Part shown: positions 16,739 to 26,009 of the stretch, in pieces
How positions within the stretch are numbered: the first letter of the stretch is position 1
Layout: each line of letters opens with the position of its first letter
Assembly (NCBI RefSeq): GCF_003751945.1
Contig: NZ_RJKL01000001.1
Coordinates: 1,302,001 to 1,366,000, forward strand
DNA: 64,000 bases
From: Couchioplanes caeruleus
GTDB lineage: Bacteria > Actinomycetota > Actinomycetes > Mycobacteriales > Micromonosporaceae
Reading direction: 5' to 3'
Notes under the pieces: model-generated
Database searches by the model: none
Seen by the model: the letters and a program-made list of their open reading frames with translations, nothing else
What the model was told of the DNA's origin: nothing
Translations under genes and position numbers: made by a program

Positions 16739-17752
16739 ATGACGCAGGGCAACGATCGGCCGATCTTCGTCGTGGGATGTCCACGATCCGGGACAACCAT
16801 GCTGCAACTCATGCTGCATGCCCACCCGCGCATCGCCATTCCGCCGGAGAACCGATTCGTTCTGCCGGCGTACCACCAGCGGCACACGTTCGGCGACCTC
16901 ACCGATCCCGAACGGCGCCGCGCGCTGGGCCGATGGATCGTCGGCGAGAGATGCTTCGGCGACCTCGGACTTGACCCGGACGACGTGGTGGAACGCATCG
17001 TCGCCGCGCCGCCCACACTCGGCTCGGCGCTGGGCACGGTGCTCCAGGCGTACGCGGACCGGTTCGGCAAACCCCGCTGGGGTGACAAACGACCCGCGTA
17101 CCTGAAGCACTTGAAGGTGATTTTCCGCTTGTTCCCTGACGCGCAGATCATCAACATCGTGCGCGACGGACGGGACTGCGTCGCGTCACTGAAGGAAGCG
17201 CCGTGGCGCAAGCGCACCATTACGGAGCTGATCGAGTTCTGGACGCAATCGGCCGAGGCCACGGCTCGCGCTGCCCGCAACCTCCGGTCCGACGTCTACC
17301 ACCAGGTCCGGTACGAGGACCTGGTGAGAGACCCGGAGTCGAGGCTGCGGGACATTTGCGCCTTCCTCGGCGAGGAGTACGACTCTGCAATGACGAAGCC
17401 CTCCGAGGTGGCACCGACCGCCGTGCCGGAGTACAAGACGTGGCACACGCTGACCCATGCCGACGTGACGAACCAACGGATCGGTAGCTGGCGGCACCGG
17501 CTGACGGCCGAGGAGGTCGCGCTCTGTGAGGCCGCATTCGGCGATCGACTCATCCAGTTCGGGTACGAGCCGGCCGGACCGCGATGGCCGCTCTGGCGCC
17601 GGCATGCCTGGCGCGCCACACACGACCAGATCCGTACTACAGCCCGGGCCGTGCGCAGGATGCGAACGACGCAGCGACCGGCGACGGGAGCACCGGTGGC
17701 GGCCAGACTGACCAGCGGACAACGCGAACGGGCGGGCCTGGGCGCCGGCTGA
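16739..17752 (+). CDS. Sulfotransferase family protein
   Basis: A 337-aa PAPS-dependent sulfotransferase. The 5'-phosphosulfate loop is FVVGCPRSGTTMLQ at residues ~9-22. The 3'-phosphate region includes INIVRDGRDCVASL and RYEDLVRDPESRL. It would transfer sulfate to a hydroxyl or amine on a carbohydrate or lipid. The C-terminal 50 residues are basic and low-complexity. ATG 16739 starts MTQGNDRPIF; an in-frame ATG 30 bases earlier is possible, but TAGGCT lies between them and could be a -10 element, which would make a short or leaderless mRNA. Confidence 0.87.
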   Translation: MTQGNDRPIFVVGCPRSGTTMLQLMLHAHPRIAIPPENRFVLPAYHQRHTFGDLTDPERRRALGRWIVGERCFGDLGLDPDDVVERIVAAPPTLGSALGTVLQAYADRFGKPRWGDKRPAYLKHLKVIFRLFPDAQIINIVRDGRDCVASLKEAPWRKRTITELIEFWTQSAEATARAARNLRSDVYHQVRYEDLVRDPESRLRDICAFLGEEYDSAMTKPSEVAPTAVPEYKTWHTLTHADVTNQRIGSWRHRLTAEEVALCEAAFGDRLIQFGYEPAGPRWPLWRRHAWRATHDQIRTTARAVRRMRTTQRPATGAPVAARLTSGQRERAGLGAG

Positions 17753-17915
17753 CCGCCCGGTACGAGGCCGGTGCGAAGCGGGCGACGTGTGACCGACTTC
17801 CGCATGAGGTGCCGTAGCGGGCCTGTGTCGATGCGGCGAGCAACCGTACCGACCGTCCCCATGCGCACCCCGCATCAAGCAGGCCGCGTCGCGGGCCCTT
17901 GTCGTCGCCGCTGAT

Positions 17916-18731
17916 TCAGGGCCTCGGATCCGCCTTCGCGGGCGCGTGGTTCCAGGTGCCGGCGGCGAAGTCCCGGATCGGTATCGACCACGCGTCTGGA
18001 TAGCGCCAACAGAAGGAGTGCGTTCCGGGAACCTCGACGTATCGGCCGTCGCCAGCCAGGTCGGCGAGGTGACGGCCCCAACGCGCGGTGCCGAGGCGGT
18101 CCTCCCGGCCGCGGATGATCAGCACCGGTACGGGCAGGGCGGTGACCGGCCTTTCCAGGTCGTGGCGCAGATGGGCGCGCAGGACGTGGAACAGGCGCCG
18201 GAATCCGACCCGCTGGCGTTCGGGTTTGTGCACCTCGTCCAGGCTCTTCGGGTCCCGCCGGCGGTCAGCCCACCAGTGGGCGAAGACCCGCACGCCACCT
18301 CGGGCGGCCGGGTCGATCGCGGGTCCGGCGAGCACGACCCCGGCGACCCGGTCCCGGCACATCAACGCCGCCTCCGCAGCGACCTGGGTGCCGCTGGAGT
18401 GGCCGGCGAGAAGGACCCGGCCCAGTCGCTGTGCGCACAGCCAGTCCGCGGCCGCGTGGGCGTACTCGGTGACGGTGAGGTCGTGCGGCGGCGCGCCGCT
18501 GCCGCTGCCTCCCGGCAGCTCCACCAGGTGCGTACGGGTCCAAGCGCTCAGCGCGCCCAGGCCGGGCAGCAGATAGTCGCTCACGGTCATGCCTTGGATC
18601 ATCACGATCTCCGGCACACCCGGACGCGGCTCACCCAGCGAACGGATCCGCATGCGCCCCAGCACCCCGTCGTGGAATGCGATCCGCACGCCGGCGGGCA
18701 AGGCGGGCCGGTAGGTCTTGTCCCTGCTCAT
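17916..18731 (-). CDS. Alpha/beta hydrolase
   Basis: A 271-aa alpha/beta hydrolase. The nucleophile elbow is AGHSSGTQV, the acid is probably in RGREDRLG, and the catalytic histidine in PGTHSFCW near the C-terminus. The oxyanion region is IQGMTVSDYLLPGL. The substrate is unknown; ester or peroxide bonds are typical. It is a close paralogue of the next gene, which reads divergently. ATG 18731 is chosen as the first methionine before the conserved part. Confidence 0.88.
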   Translation of the reverse strand: MSRDKTYRPALPAGVRIAFHDGVLGRMRIRSLGEPRPGVPEIVMIQGMTVSDYLLPGLGALSAWTRTHLVELPGGSGSGAPPHDLTVTEYAHAAADWLCAQRLGRVLLAGHSSGTQVAAEAALMCRDRVAGVVLAGPAIDPAARGGVRVFAHWWADRRRDPKSLDEVHKPERQRVGFRRLFHVLRAHLRHDLERPVTALPVPVLIIRGREDRLGTARWGRHLADLAGDGRYVEVPGTHSFCWRYPDAWSIPIRDFAAGTWNHAPAKADPRP

Positions 18732-18869
18732 CCACGACGGGTACCCACGCCCATGAGCGCGACACCCGGACCCACCCCCGCGACCACCCGCACCAGGCGG
18801 GTTCGTCGTGCAGTGTGACGTCCGGCGGAGGAAGTTTCCCAGCGTCGATGGCGAGGAACTGCCCGGGTC

Positions 18870-19664
18870 ATGGTGGAGACTGCGGTGGTGACCGGTGCCC
18901 AGGACGGCGGGATCGTCGATTACCACGACGGCGCGTACGGGCGGGTGCGTAGCCGCACGTTCGGACGGCCGCACCCCGGCGTTCCCGAAATCGTCATGGT
19001 GCACGGCATGGCCGTCTGTGACTATCTGCTGCCCGGCCTTGCGGAGCTTGCCCGCTGGACCAGGGTGCACCTGATCGATCTGCCGGGCTGCGGCGGCAGC
19101 GGCGAGCCACCGCACGAGTTGTCTCTCGGACAGTACGCCGACGCCGTCCTCGACTGGCTCGACGCGTGCCCGCACCGGGGCGTGCTGCTGGCCGGGCAGT
19201 CCAGCGGCACGCAGGTGGTTGCCGAGGCCGCAGCGCGCGAGCCCGGCGACGTGGTCGGGGTGGTGCTGGTGTGCCCGACGCTCGACCCCGTCCTGCGCCG
19301 ACCACTGCCGTTGCTGCGCCGCTGGCGGATGAACCAGCGACGGGAGGCGGCCGGCCTCAACGAGGTGCACCGCCCCGACCGGCGGCGGGTGAACCTGCGG
19401 CGAAAGGCGCACCTTCTCCTCATCCATCTGCGGCACCGCATCGAGGCGCCGATCGCGGCGCTGCGGATGCCGGTGCTGATCCTGTGCGGCAGCGACGACA
19501 CGCTCAGCCCGCCATCGTGGGGACGGCGGCTGGCGGCCTTGGCCGCCCACGGCGAGTACGCGCAGGTGCCCGGCCCGCACACCTTCTGCTGGAGCGACCC
19601 GGCCGCCTGGTCACCGCCCATCGCGGCCTTCGCCGCCCGCAACGACCTGCAGAGCGCGTCGTGA
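18870..19664 (+). CDS. Alpha/beta hydrolase (divergent paralogue)
   Basis: A 264-aa alpha/beta hydrolase sharing its layout with the gene at 17916-18731: VHGMAVCDYLLPGL, nucleophile AGQSSGTQV, acid GSDDTLS and histidine GPHTFCW. The two are divergent across about 140 bases, so they probably arose by duplication and inversion. The stop overlaps the GTG start of the downstream 464-aa protein, which places them in one operon. The substrate is unknown. Confidence 0.88.
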   Translation: MVETAVVTGAQDGGIVDYHDGAYGRVRSRTFGRPHPGVPEIVMVHGMAVCDYLLPGLAELARWTRVHLIDLPGCGGSGEPPHELSLGQYADAVLDWLDACPHRGVLLAGQSSGTQVVAEAAAREPGDVVGVVLVCPTLDPVLRRPLPLLRRWRMNQRREAAGLNEVHRPDRRRVNLRRKAHLLLIHLRHRIEAPIAALRMPVLILCGSDDTLSPPSWGRRLAALAAHGEYAQVPGPHTFCWSDPAAWSPPIAAFAARNDLQSAS

Positions 19665-21055
19665 AGCTGCCCCGCGAAGTCGCCGGCTTCGACTCCGCCA
19701 GCGCGATGGCCATCGCATTGGCCAGGTTCCTGCACCGGCGGGACACCCCGCCGCTGGGCCAGCCGGCGTTCCGGGCCTTGGGGCCGGTCGCGTCCGCGGT
19801 CGCCCGGCTGCCCGAATCGGCCCGGCAGCACATCTACAGCGTGTTCAGCGGCGCCGAGGGCCAACCGGAGGCCCGGCTCGCCCGACTCGACGCCGAGCGG
19901 GTGGCCGACGCGGTGGCCGGGCTCTACCCCGCCCGGCGATACCCAGCCGTGGTCATCGGCTCCTCCGGCGGCGCGCTGACACACCTGTGCGCGGCCCTCG
20001 GCGTGCCGTGGCTGCCACAGACCCTGCTGCTGCCCGTCCGCCAGCGCGGCGTCGACCCCGACCGGCCCGGCCACGCGGTGCACGTCTTCGACCGCACAGC
20101 CCGGGCGATGCTCGACCGCAACCCCGACCTTGTGCTGCACCACATGCACGACCCCAACCAGGACCGGCTCACGCTGCGCCGGGTGGCCTACTTCCGGGTC
20201 AAACGCACCCGGCTCGGCGACGCCTACCAACGCTTCCTCACCGAGCGGCTCGAACCCGGTGGCACCATCCTGCTGGCCGAGTGCAGGCAGCGCTGGCCGG
20301 TCACGACCGTCGGCGAGCGGCACCTGTTCCAGTTCGGCGCGATCGGCGGCATGCCCCCGGACGAGTACCGTGCGGACAGCGCGCGCGTGCGCGGATACCT
20401 GCGCCGGTACGGGGCGCCGGTCGAGCGGTGGGAGGCCCCACCGGCCGACACCGACGCGCCCGAGGCCGAATGGGGATTCGAGGAAGGATTGCGCGACGAC
20501 GTGGAGGCCTTCGCCGCGTCCCGCAACTACCGGGTGCGCCGGCTTGTCTACGACGAGCCGGAGGACCTCAGTCCATTGGTCGCGGACCTGTACCGCTGGT
20601 GGCTGCGGGAACGCGGACTGAGCGCCACCCGGCTGATCGTCGACTCGTTCATCCTGCTCGACCCGTGGTGGACGCTGCGCACCGGCAGTGTGCCCTACTG
20701 GACCACATTCCCCGTCCAGCCGTCCTTCGACGCCCTGACCCACTACCTCGACCACTCCGACACCTTCGACCGCATACACCTGGCGCTGTTCTGCCACGGA
20801 GTCGACTCGGTCGGCTGCGTCAGCGTCGGCCAGTGGCGTGAGCTGTTGCGGCGTGCCCGGGTCAGCGGTGGTTTCGCGGGCGTCTCCCCGGACCTCTATC
20901 CGAGCGATCCGCGGACGTTCTTCGGCTTCCCGCGAGCGTTGCGTGCCATCCCCGAGCGGCATCCGTTGCCGCCACCGCTGAAGCTAGCGACCTTCGCCGG
21001 CTTCCTTGATGATCACGCAGGGCGATATCCGCGCGTACGTCTCCTGACAGCGTGA
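19661..21055 (+). CDS. Unrecognised 464-aa protein coupled to a hydrolase
   Basis: A soluble, cytoplasmic-looking protein that I cannot assign to a family. It begins with GTG 19661 inside the previous stop (GTGA overlap). Features include YPAVVIGSSGGALTHLCAAL at ~residue 90, which resembles a nucleotide- or ester-binding turn, a tryptophan-rich centre (LYRWWLRERG) and many charged residues. The codon pattern is normal and the frame is clearly coding. There is no signal peptide or membrane helix. Its tight coupling suggests that it works with the hydrolase, perhaps on the same metabolite. Confidence 0.75.
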   Translation: MKLPREVAGFDSASAMAIALARFLHRRDTPPLGQPAFRALGPVASAVARLPESARQHIYSVFSGAEGQPEARLARLDAERVADAVAGLYPARRYPAVVIGSSGGALTHLCAALGVPWLPQTLLLPVRQRGVDPDRPGHAVHVFDRTARAMLDRNPDLVLHHMHDPNQDRLTLRRVAYFRVKRTRLGDAYQRFLTERLEPGGTILLAECRQRWPVTTVGERHLFQFGAIGGMPPDEYRADSARVRGYLRRYGAPVERWEAPPADTDAPEAEWGFEEGLRDDVEAFAASRNYRVRRLVYDEPEDLSPLVADLYRWWLRERGLSATRLIVDSFILLDPWWTLRTGSVPYWTTFPVQPSFDALTHYLDHSDTFDRIHLALFCHGVDSVGCVSVGQWRELLRRARVSGGFAGVSPDLYPSDPRTFFGFPRALRAIPERHPLPPPLKLATFAGFLDDHAGRYPRVRLLTA

Positions 21056-21235
21056 GCGGACCCGCGGTCAGTGGGCCGGGTCCTGGCGCTCGCCCAGCGC
21101 GGATCACTGCGTGTGACGCTCTGCATCTGCGCCGCCTTCGAGCATCGACGCTGACTGATGGCCTGCTCACCGGTCCGCGCATCGAGATCGTGATCATCCG
21201 GCGTCGGTCGCGTCGCGGAGCGGCTCCGCGACGGT

Positions 21236-22042
21236 TCAGCGTTGGTGGCAGGTGACGACGGCCCACACCATCTTGCCGGTACGGGTCGGCAAGGATCCCC
21301 AGGCCGAGGCGGCATGATGCACCACCCGCAACCCGAGGCGGCGTGCGGTGACGTCACCGGGCTCGCGGCCCGAACGGCGCAGGCACGGCAGATGGGGATC
21401 GTCGTCGTAGACGGCCATCTGCATGCCCGCCGGGAGCCGGGTGACGGTCGCCTCGATGGTCGGGACGGCGTGCTCGACCGCGTTGACGACCAGCTCGGAG
21501 ACCACCAGGCGGGCGCGCGGCGCCAGCTCGGACAGATGCCAGATGGCGCAGGCATCGGTGACCATCTGACGTGCCCGGACGGCATCGGCCAGCTCGGGTA
21601 CCAGCCGCAGCCGTCGTCGCTGGTCGGTCGTCGAGCTGATGCCGAGGACGGCGCGCGCTTCGGGCACGCTCGGGTACAGCGGCAGAACTCGACGCCCGCC
21701 ACGGCGGCGCAGCGCACCGGCCAGCGGTGCCTGGATGGGCAGGCACGCCACGACCGGCACAGGTGACTGCATCTGTGCACCGCACAGGCGTATAGCGCGC
21801 CACAACGGGGCACTGGCACCGCGAGGATCACCGAGGTCGTGCAGGTCCAGAATGATCGCCGCAGGATGTGCAGCGAGACAGCCGCGCAGCATGGGGGCGG
21901 TGGCCTCCTGCAGCCAGCGGTCCCAGCGACCGCTTACCGTCACCTCGACCATCGCGGTGTCCACGTCGGCGACCACTGCCACCCTTCGACCGTTGTCACT
22001 GAGACGACGTTGCAGCAGTGTCGGTGACCGGTCAGCATCCAT
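21236..22042 (-). CDS. STAS-like/HATPase anti-sigma regulatory protein
   Basis: A 268-aa two-part protein. Residues ~25-130 look like a STAS-type domain (ALDVEVTVSGRW-like start, AAIILDLHDLGDPRGASAPL). Residues ~165-265 are a GHKL ATPase of the RsbW type, with the N box in ARLVVSELVVNAVEHAV and a G box in GLRVVHHAASAWGS. Such proteins phosphorylate or sequester STAS partners in sigma-factor switching. It is a paralogue of 23059-23952. ATG 22042 (MDADRSPTLLQ) is preferred; the frame extends 18 codons upstream. A separate STAS gene lies about 220 bases upstream on the same strand. Confidence 0.8.
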   Translation of the reverse strand: MDADRSPTLLQRRLSDNGRRVAVVADVDTAMVEVTVSGRWDRWLQEATAPMLRGCLAAHPAAIILDLHDLGDPRGASAPLWRAIRLCGAQMQSPVPVVACLPIQAPLAGALRRRGGRRVLPLYPSVPEARAVLGISSTTDQRRRLRLVPELADAVRARQMVTDACAIWHLSELAPRARLVVSELVVNAVEHAVPTIEATVTRLPAGMQMAVYDDDPHLPCLRRSGREPGDVTARRLGLRVVHHAASAWGSLPTRTGKMVWAVVTCHQR

Positions 22043-22260
22043 GATGCTTCTCAACACCGTGGCGTGCACAGGGGACCATGCCGCGCGGAGTACCACGACA
22101 GTGCCGCCGCAAACGCATTCATGGGCGCTCGGTCTTCATCCATCGGCGGTCCTGCCGAACAGAGCCACTCCGCACGGGTGTGGTCGCACGCCGCACCCGG
22201 GCCCCGGGCTCGCGCGCTCACTTCCCGCCCGACCAGACCGGCCCGACGTTGGATGCCGGT

Positions 22261-22614
22261 CTATTGCTGACCGGGGTGGAGAAGCCAGGCCTGCTCGTCG
22301 AGGAGGTGCAGAAGGAACCACACCGCGGGGTGAGCCGCCACCAGGTCCAGTCTGATCTGCTGCCGAGCGGCCTGGCAGCGCAGCATCAGCAATTCCCGGC
22401 CACCGGCCACGTCGCAGAACCCCACTCCCACAAGATCCAGCTCGACGATACGGGCAGGAGGCGCCACCAGCGGCGTCACCTTGGCGTGGAAGCCGGCAAC
22501 GGCGGAGGCGTCCAGGTCACCGATCACCCGAATCCGCTGCCTGCCGCCGCCCCGGCGTACACAGGTCACCACCAGTGGCCGTGGACTCTGGCGACCGACA
22601 TTCGTGCCAGCCAT
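22261..22614 (-). CDS. STAS-domain protein lacking the usual serine
   Basis: A 117-aa single STAS domain. The segment IVELDLVGVGFCDVAGGREL corresponds to the phosphorylation loop, but the usual D-S-[ST]-G is D-V-A-G, so serine phosphorylation at the classic site is not possible. It may act as a constitutive or ligand-controlled antagonist. ATG 22614 has CGGGAG upstream. It lies between two STAS/HATPase genes, with which it could form a partner-switching module. Confidence 0.82.
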   Translation of the reverse strand: MAGTNVGRQSPRPLVVTCVRRGGGRQRIRVIGDLDASAVAGFHAKVTPLVAPPARIVELDLVGVGFCDVAGGRELLMLRCQAARQQIRLDLVAAHPAVWFLLHLLDEQAWLLHPGQQ

Positions 22615-22954
22615 CGTCGTGCTCCCGCCTCTTCACGTGACGGGTCGGTCCCCGTTGACCCGGCGAGTCACTCGAACATTGCTGCGTGGCCATGATGACC
22701 ACGCCCTGCACCATGGTCGGTATCCATCGACAAGGCAGAAACATCGCGGGTCCCCGCGCCCGGCCGCCGGCAGCACGACCGTGCCGCCCTTGACCGCTGC
22801 CATGCTCGGCAGGTCGGCGGCCACCCCGGAAGACGCGTGAACCCGCAGATCCGATCACCTGGCGCCACCGGAAATGTGGTCGCCCCGCCGTTGCGGACGC
22901 CGCCCTGAGTCGTCACGCAACGGTTCGCGGTGGTGGAGGGTGGACGCCACTCGC
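22615..22954. other. Intergenic region, no gene recognised
   Basis: About 340 bases between the divergent STAS and STAS/HATPase genes. No convincing frame on either strand; it should hold the promoter of the minus-strand STAS gene. Confidence 0.4.
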
Positions 22955-23020
22955 GACGTACAGCAATCATTGCTCTATAGCATCTAAGACGTACAGCAAT
23001 CATTGCTCTATAGCATCTAA
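22955..23020 (+). repeat. Two tandem 33-bp repeats with internal palindromes
   Basis: Two identical 33-bp units (22955-22987 and 22988-23020), each starting GACGTACAGC. Each holds the perfect palindrome AGCAATCATTGCT and a second weaker one, TGCTCTATAGCA. The block is strikingly AT-rich for this window and ends 38 bases before the ATG of the STAS/HATPase gene at 23059. It looks like a duplicated operator/promoter. Confidence 0.7.
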
Positions 23021-23058
23021 TAGGCCTCTTCGTCCGTCGGCTGAGTGGAGGGAGCATC

Positions 23059-23952
23059 ATGGATCTTCGCGCGCCGTTGATGGTCAACACCGGAGGACCG
23101 CGGCGGATCGAACCCACGCTGACCGCCCGCAGCGACATCGACAACGCGGTGATCGAGCTGAAGGTGTACGGACGCTGGAGTCGTCACCTGCCGGTCCTGG
23201 CCGCTACGGGGATCAGCAAGTGCTTCGCGGAAAGCCCTAGGGCCGTCATCGTCGACCTGCTCGAACTTGAGGATCCGTTGGCCGCCAGTGCACCGACCTG
23301 GTTCACCGCCGGGCTGCGGGGCCGGGCGCTGGGGCCGCCCGTGCCGGTCCTCGTCTGCCTGCCGCCGGCGGCACCGCTCGCCGTACGGTTGGGCCGCATG
23401 GGCGCCCGATGGAGCCTTCCCCTCTATGCGAGCGTGCCGCAGGCGCGTACGGCCGTTGCCGGCCGGCTGCCGCTGACCGAGCGGGAGCGGCTCCGCTTGG
23501 CGCCCGAACCGGATGCCGCCCGCCTGGCCCGCGACCTGGTGGCGAAAGCCTGCCGTGCTTGGCACCTCAAGAAGCTGCGGCACCCGGCTCAGATGGTTGC
23601 CTGCGAGCTCGTCCTCAACGCCGTCGAACACGCCGGCACCCCCATCGAGGTCACGGTGTCCAAACGCGGTCGCGGTCTGCACCTGGCCGTCGCCGACCAT
23701 GACCCGCGACTGCCCCGGCTGCTCGATCCGGCATCGGCGCCCCCGGGCCCTGCCGGGGAATACCGAGGGCAGGGACTGCGGGTGGTCCATGCTGTTGCGA
23801 CCTCGTGGGGCGCCATGCCCACCACAACGGGCAAGGTCGTCTGGACCATCTTCCAAGAACGCAAGCCTCGCCGGAGCGCAGCGAACCCTGCCCGTGCCTG
23901 CCCGCGACACGGTCGACCACCAACGGACACGGGTAGGACAGCACCATCCTGA
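23059..23952 (+). CDS. STAS-like/HATPase anti-sigma regulatory protein
   Basis: A 297-aa paralogue of the 21236-22042 protein. The N-terminal STAS-like part carries AVIELKVYGRWSRHL and AVIVDLLELEDPLAASAP. The C-terminal GHKL ATPase has QMVACELVLNAVEHAGTPIE (N box) and GLRVVHAVATSWGAMP. It is predicted to bind STAS antagonists or a sigma factor and control a stress response. The last 35 residues are proline/arginine-rich and lie outside the fold. ATG 23059 is preceded by GAGGGAG. The tandem palindromic repeats just upstream suggest specific transcriptional control. Confidence 0.8.
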   Translation: MDLRAPLMVNTGGPRRIEPTLTARSDIDNAVIELKVYGRWSRHLPVLAATGISKCFAESPRAVIVDLLELEDPLAASAPTWFTAGLRGRALGPPVPVLVCLPPAAPLAVRLGRMGARWSLPLYASVPQARTAVAGRLPLTERERLRLAPEPDAARLARDLVAKACRAWHLKKLRHPAQMVACELVLNAVEHAGTPIEVTVSKRGRGLHLAVADHDPRLPRLLDPASAPPGPAGEYRGQGLRVVHAVATSWGAMPTTTGKVVWTIFQERKPRRSAANPARACPRHGRPPTDTGRTAPS

Positions 23953-24123
23953 ACAGCAGGCACCGCCCGGCGTCACCCCGCACACGTGAAGATGTTCTCG
24001 TCGTACGCGCCGAAGTGCGTCGAGTCCGACGCGACCGCGGTGGAGCCGGCGTTCCAGACCTGTTCCGAGCGCACGCGAAGGTGGCGTGGCGATCTCCACG
24101 GCCATCGTTGGCGCCGACTGTGC

Positions 24124-25176
24124 TCAATCATGACGCCCTTCGCGGGGTGGTGTCCTGAGGGTCAGTTCGGCGGGGATGTAAAGGCCTCGGCGGGCCGCGC
24201 GTACCGCCGCCTCGGTCCGCGATGCCACACCTAGTTTCTCCATGATGCGGGCAAGGAGGACGGCCGCCGTGCGGCCGCTGACGTGCAGGGCCACGGCGAT
24301 GTGCGCGTCGGGGCAGCCCTCGACGAGTAGGCCGAGGACCTCCAGCTCGGTGAGGGCCAGACCGCGCAACGGCGGTGGCGGCGACAGGAGCACCACCACC
24401 CGCAGGTCGCTGGGAGGCTGCGGGGAGCAGGCCAGCGCGGTCAGCCGCAGCAGCGGCGGCCCGGGCAGGTCCGCATCGTTGTGCCGGCACAGGAAGGTCG
24501 TGTGGACCCGGCCCCCGTGCAGCCGGTGGAGGGCGGCGGAAAGCACCGGTCCCCCAGGAGCCAGCAGGGCATGGCGCGGTAGGCCCGGCAGGGCGATGGA
24601 TTCACCTGCGCGGGAGACGACCGCTCCGGCGGCGGCATCGGTGACTATGCCCGCGACGGCGGCGACCGTACGCAGCGGGTCCACCGCATAGGCGATCACC
24701 GGCATGATCTCGTGCAGCAGGTCGCGGATGGCGTCACTGGCCGGGCGGGGATCGGCGCTGTTGACGGTGAACAGACCGAGGAAACGGCCGTCGGCGGTGA
24801 ACAGCCCGCTGCCCAGACCCTCGCGAAACCCCGCCGGATACAGATGGTCCGCCCACAACGGCAGCTCGTCCGGCAGTGGGGCGAGGTCGCAGACCCGCAG
24901 GGGCCGGTGGCTGCCGTGCAGGTCCATCCGCTCGAGGTCCGTGACGAGCGCCGGACTGTCGAGATAGCGATGGGCCCCCTCGAATCCCGAACGGACCAGC
25001 GGCAGGTGGCGGTGCCGCTCGGCATCGAACAGGGTGATGAAGGCCGCGTCGTAGGGGGTGATGCGCCGCAGCGGCCCCAGCAGCGCCAACGCCCGGTCCT
25101 TGATACTCGCCGGCATGGTGGCGATGCGGATGATCTCGCCCGCCGCCCGCCTCACCTGCGCGGATACCTCCACCAT
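24124..25176 (-). CDS. LuxR-type regulator with GAF-like sensor
   Basis: A 350-aa regulator. The N-terminal ~170 residues resemble a GAF-type sensor (AAFITLFDAERHRHLPLVRS, FTADGRFLGLFTVNS). The C-terminal 60 are a LuxR/FixJ helix-turn-helix: ALTELEVLGLLVEGCPDAHI and later ARIMEKLGVASRTEAAVRA. It probably activates or represses transcription in response to a small ligand; there is no phospho-receiver domain. ATG 25176 (MVEVSAQVRRAAGEI) is chosen, because upstream residues are the antisense of the dehydrogenase remnant. Confidence 0.83.
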   Translation of the reverse strand: MVEVSAQVRRAAGEIIRIATMPASIKDRALALLGPLRRITPYDAAFITLFDAERHRHLPLVRSGFEGAHRYLDSPALVTDLERMDLHGSHRPLRVCDLAPLPDELPLWADHLYPAGFREGLGSGLFTADGRFLGLFTVNSADPRPASDAIRDLLHEIMPVIAYAVDPLRTVAAVAGIVTDAAAGAVVSRAGESIALPGLPRHALLAPGGPVLSAALHRLHGGRVHTTFLCRHNDADLPGPPLLRLTALACSPQPPSDLRVVVLLSPPPPLRGLALTELEVLGLLVEGCPDAHIAVALHVSGRTAAVLLARIMEKLGVASRTEAAVRAARRGLYIPAELTLRTPPREGRHD

Positions 25177-25342
25177 GACGCACCGCCCCGGGCTCGCATC
25201 GGCCTTCCTCACTATCCATTGTCCGCTCTCTACGCCGATGTCAACTCTCGCCGGCTGCCATACCACTACACGGTCGGCTACACCGCTCGGCCACCCCGCC
25301 GTACCGTCCGCCCCACCTGGCGAAGCCTCGGCCACCCCAACC

Positions 25343-25708
25343 GGGCCCTTCGCCTTGACCGCCGGCGCGGTGGTGGAGGCGGCACTACGCGCCGGTATCC
25401 CGTACGTCGACGTGGCGGCTGAGATCGAGGCGAACGTCGACACGTTCGCGCACTTCGCCGAACGCGCCCTCGCCGCCGGCACCGTGGTGGTCCCAGCGAT
25501 GGCCTTCTACGGCGGCCTCGGCGACCTGCTGGTCACCACCGCGATGGGCAACTGGACGTCCGCAGACGAGGTGCACGTCGCTTACGGCCTGAGTAGCTGG
25601 TACCCGACCGACGGCACGCTCGCCTCTGGCGTGGTCTCGGCGCAGCGGCGCGGTGGCGCCCTATCCGCGCACCTCACGCTGCATGCACCAGCGGACACCC
25701 GCGGCTGA
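25343..25708 (+). pseudogene. Saccharopine dehydrogenase-like fragment
   Basis: About 120 codons match the middle of NAD(P)-binding saccharopine-dehydrogenase-like proteins (trans-acting enoyl-reductase type): VVEAALRAGIPYVDVAAEIE, FAHFAERALAAGTVVVPAMA, GGLGDLLVTTAMGNW. The N-terminal Rossmann glycine motif and the C-terminal half (family length about 350-400) are missing, and no start codon or ribosome binding site fits. It is a truncated remnant upstream of CorA. Confidence 0.65.
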
Positions 25709-26009
25709 CCAGCGATCCGTGCCGGCCTGGCACTGTGCCTGCTCACATCGCTCGCCGCGATCGTGACCGCCATCGTCGTGGCCCCTCGGTGAAGCGGTGG
25801 ATCCACGCCGTCCGGCACATCGAGTCACCGCGCCTTTTGTCCGTGCTGCTCTTCACCGCTTGGATCGTATTCCCCACCGTCGCCGTTGCCGGCGGCCCGG
25901 ACCATCTGCCGGGATAGCCTCGGGCGGGATTTGGGAGCATGTGAAGGCCGCAGCCGCTCAGGGGATACGGCCTCTGCGGAATCACCAACGGATTGCAGAG
26001 GAGACACCC

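Noticed and set aside
22955..23020. Possible CRISPR array
   Set aside because: Only two adjacent identical units with no spacer between them and no cas genes.
25735..25917. Small frame with one hydrophobic segment (LLSVLLFTAWIVFPTVAVAG) before corA
   Set aside because: Too short and unconserved to support as a gene; it may be the tail of another decayed membrane protein.
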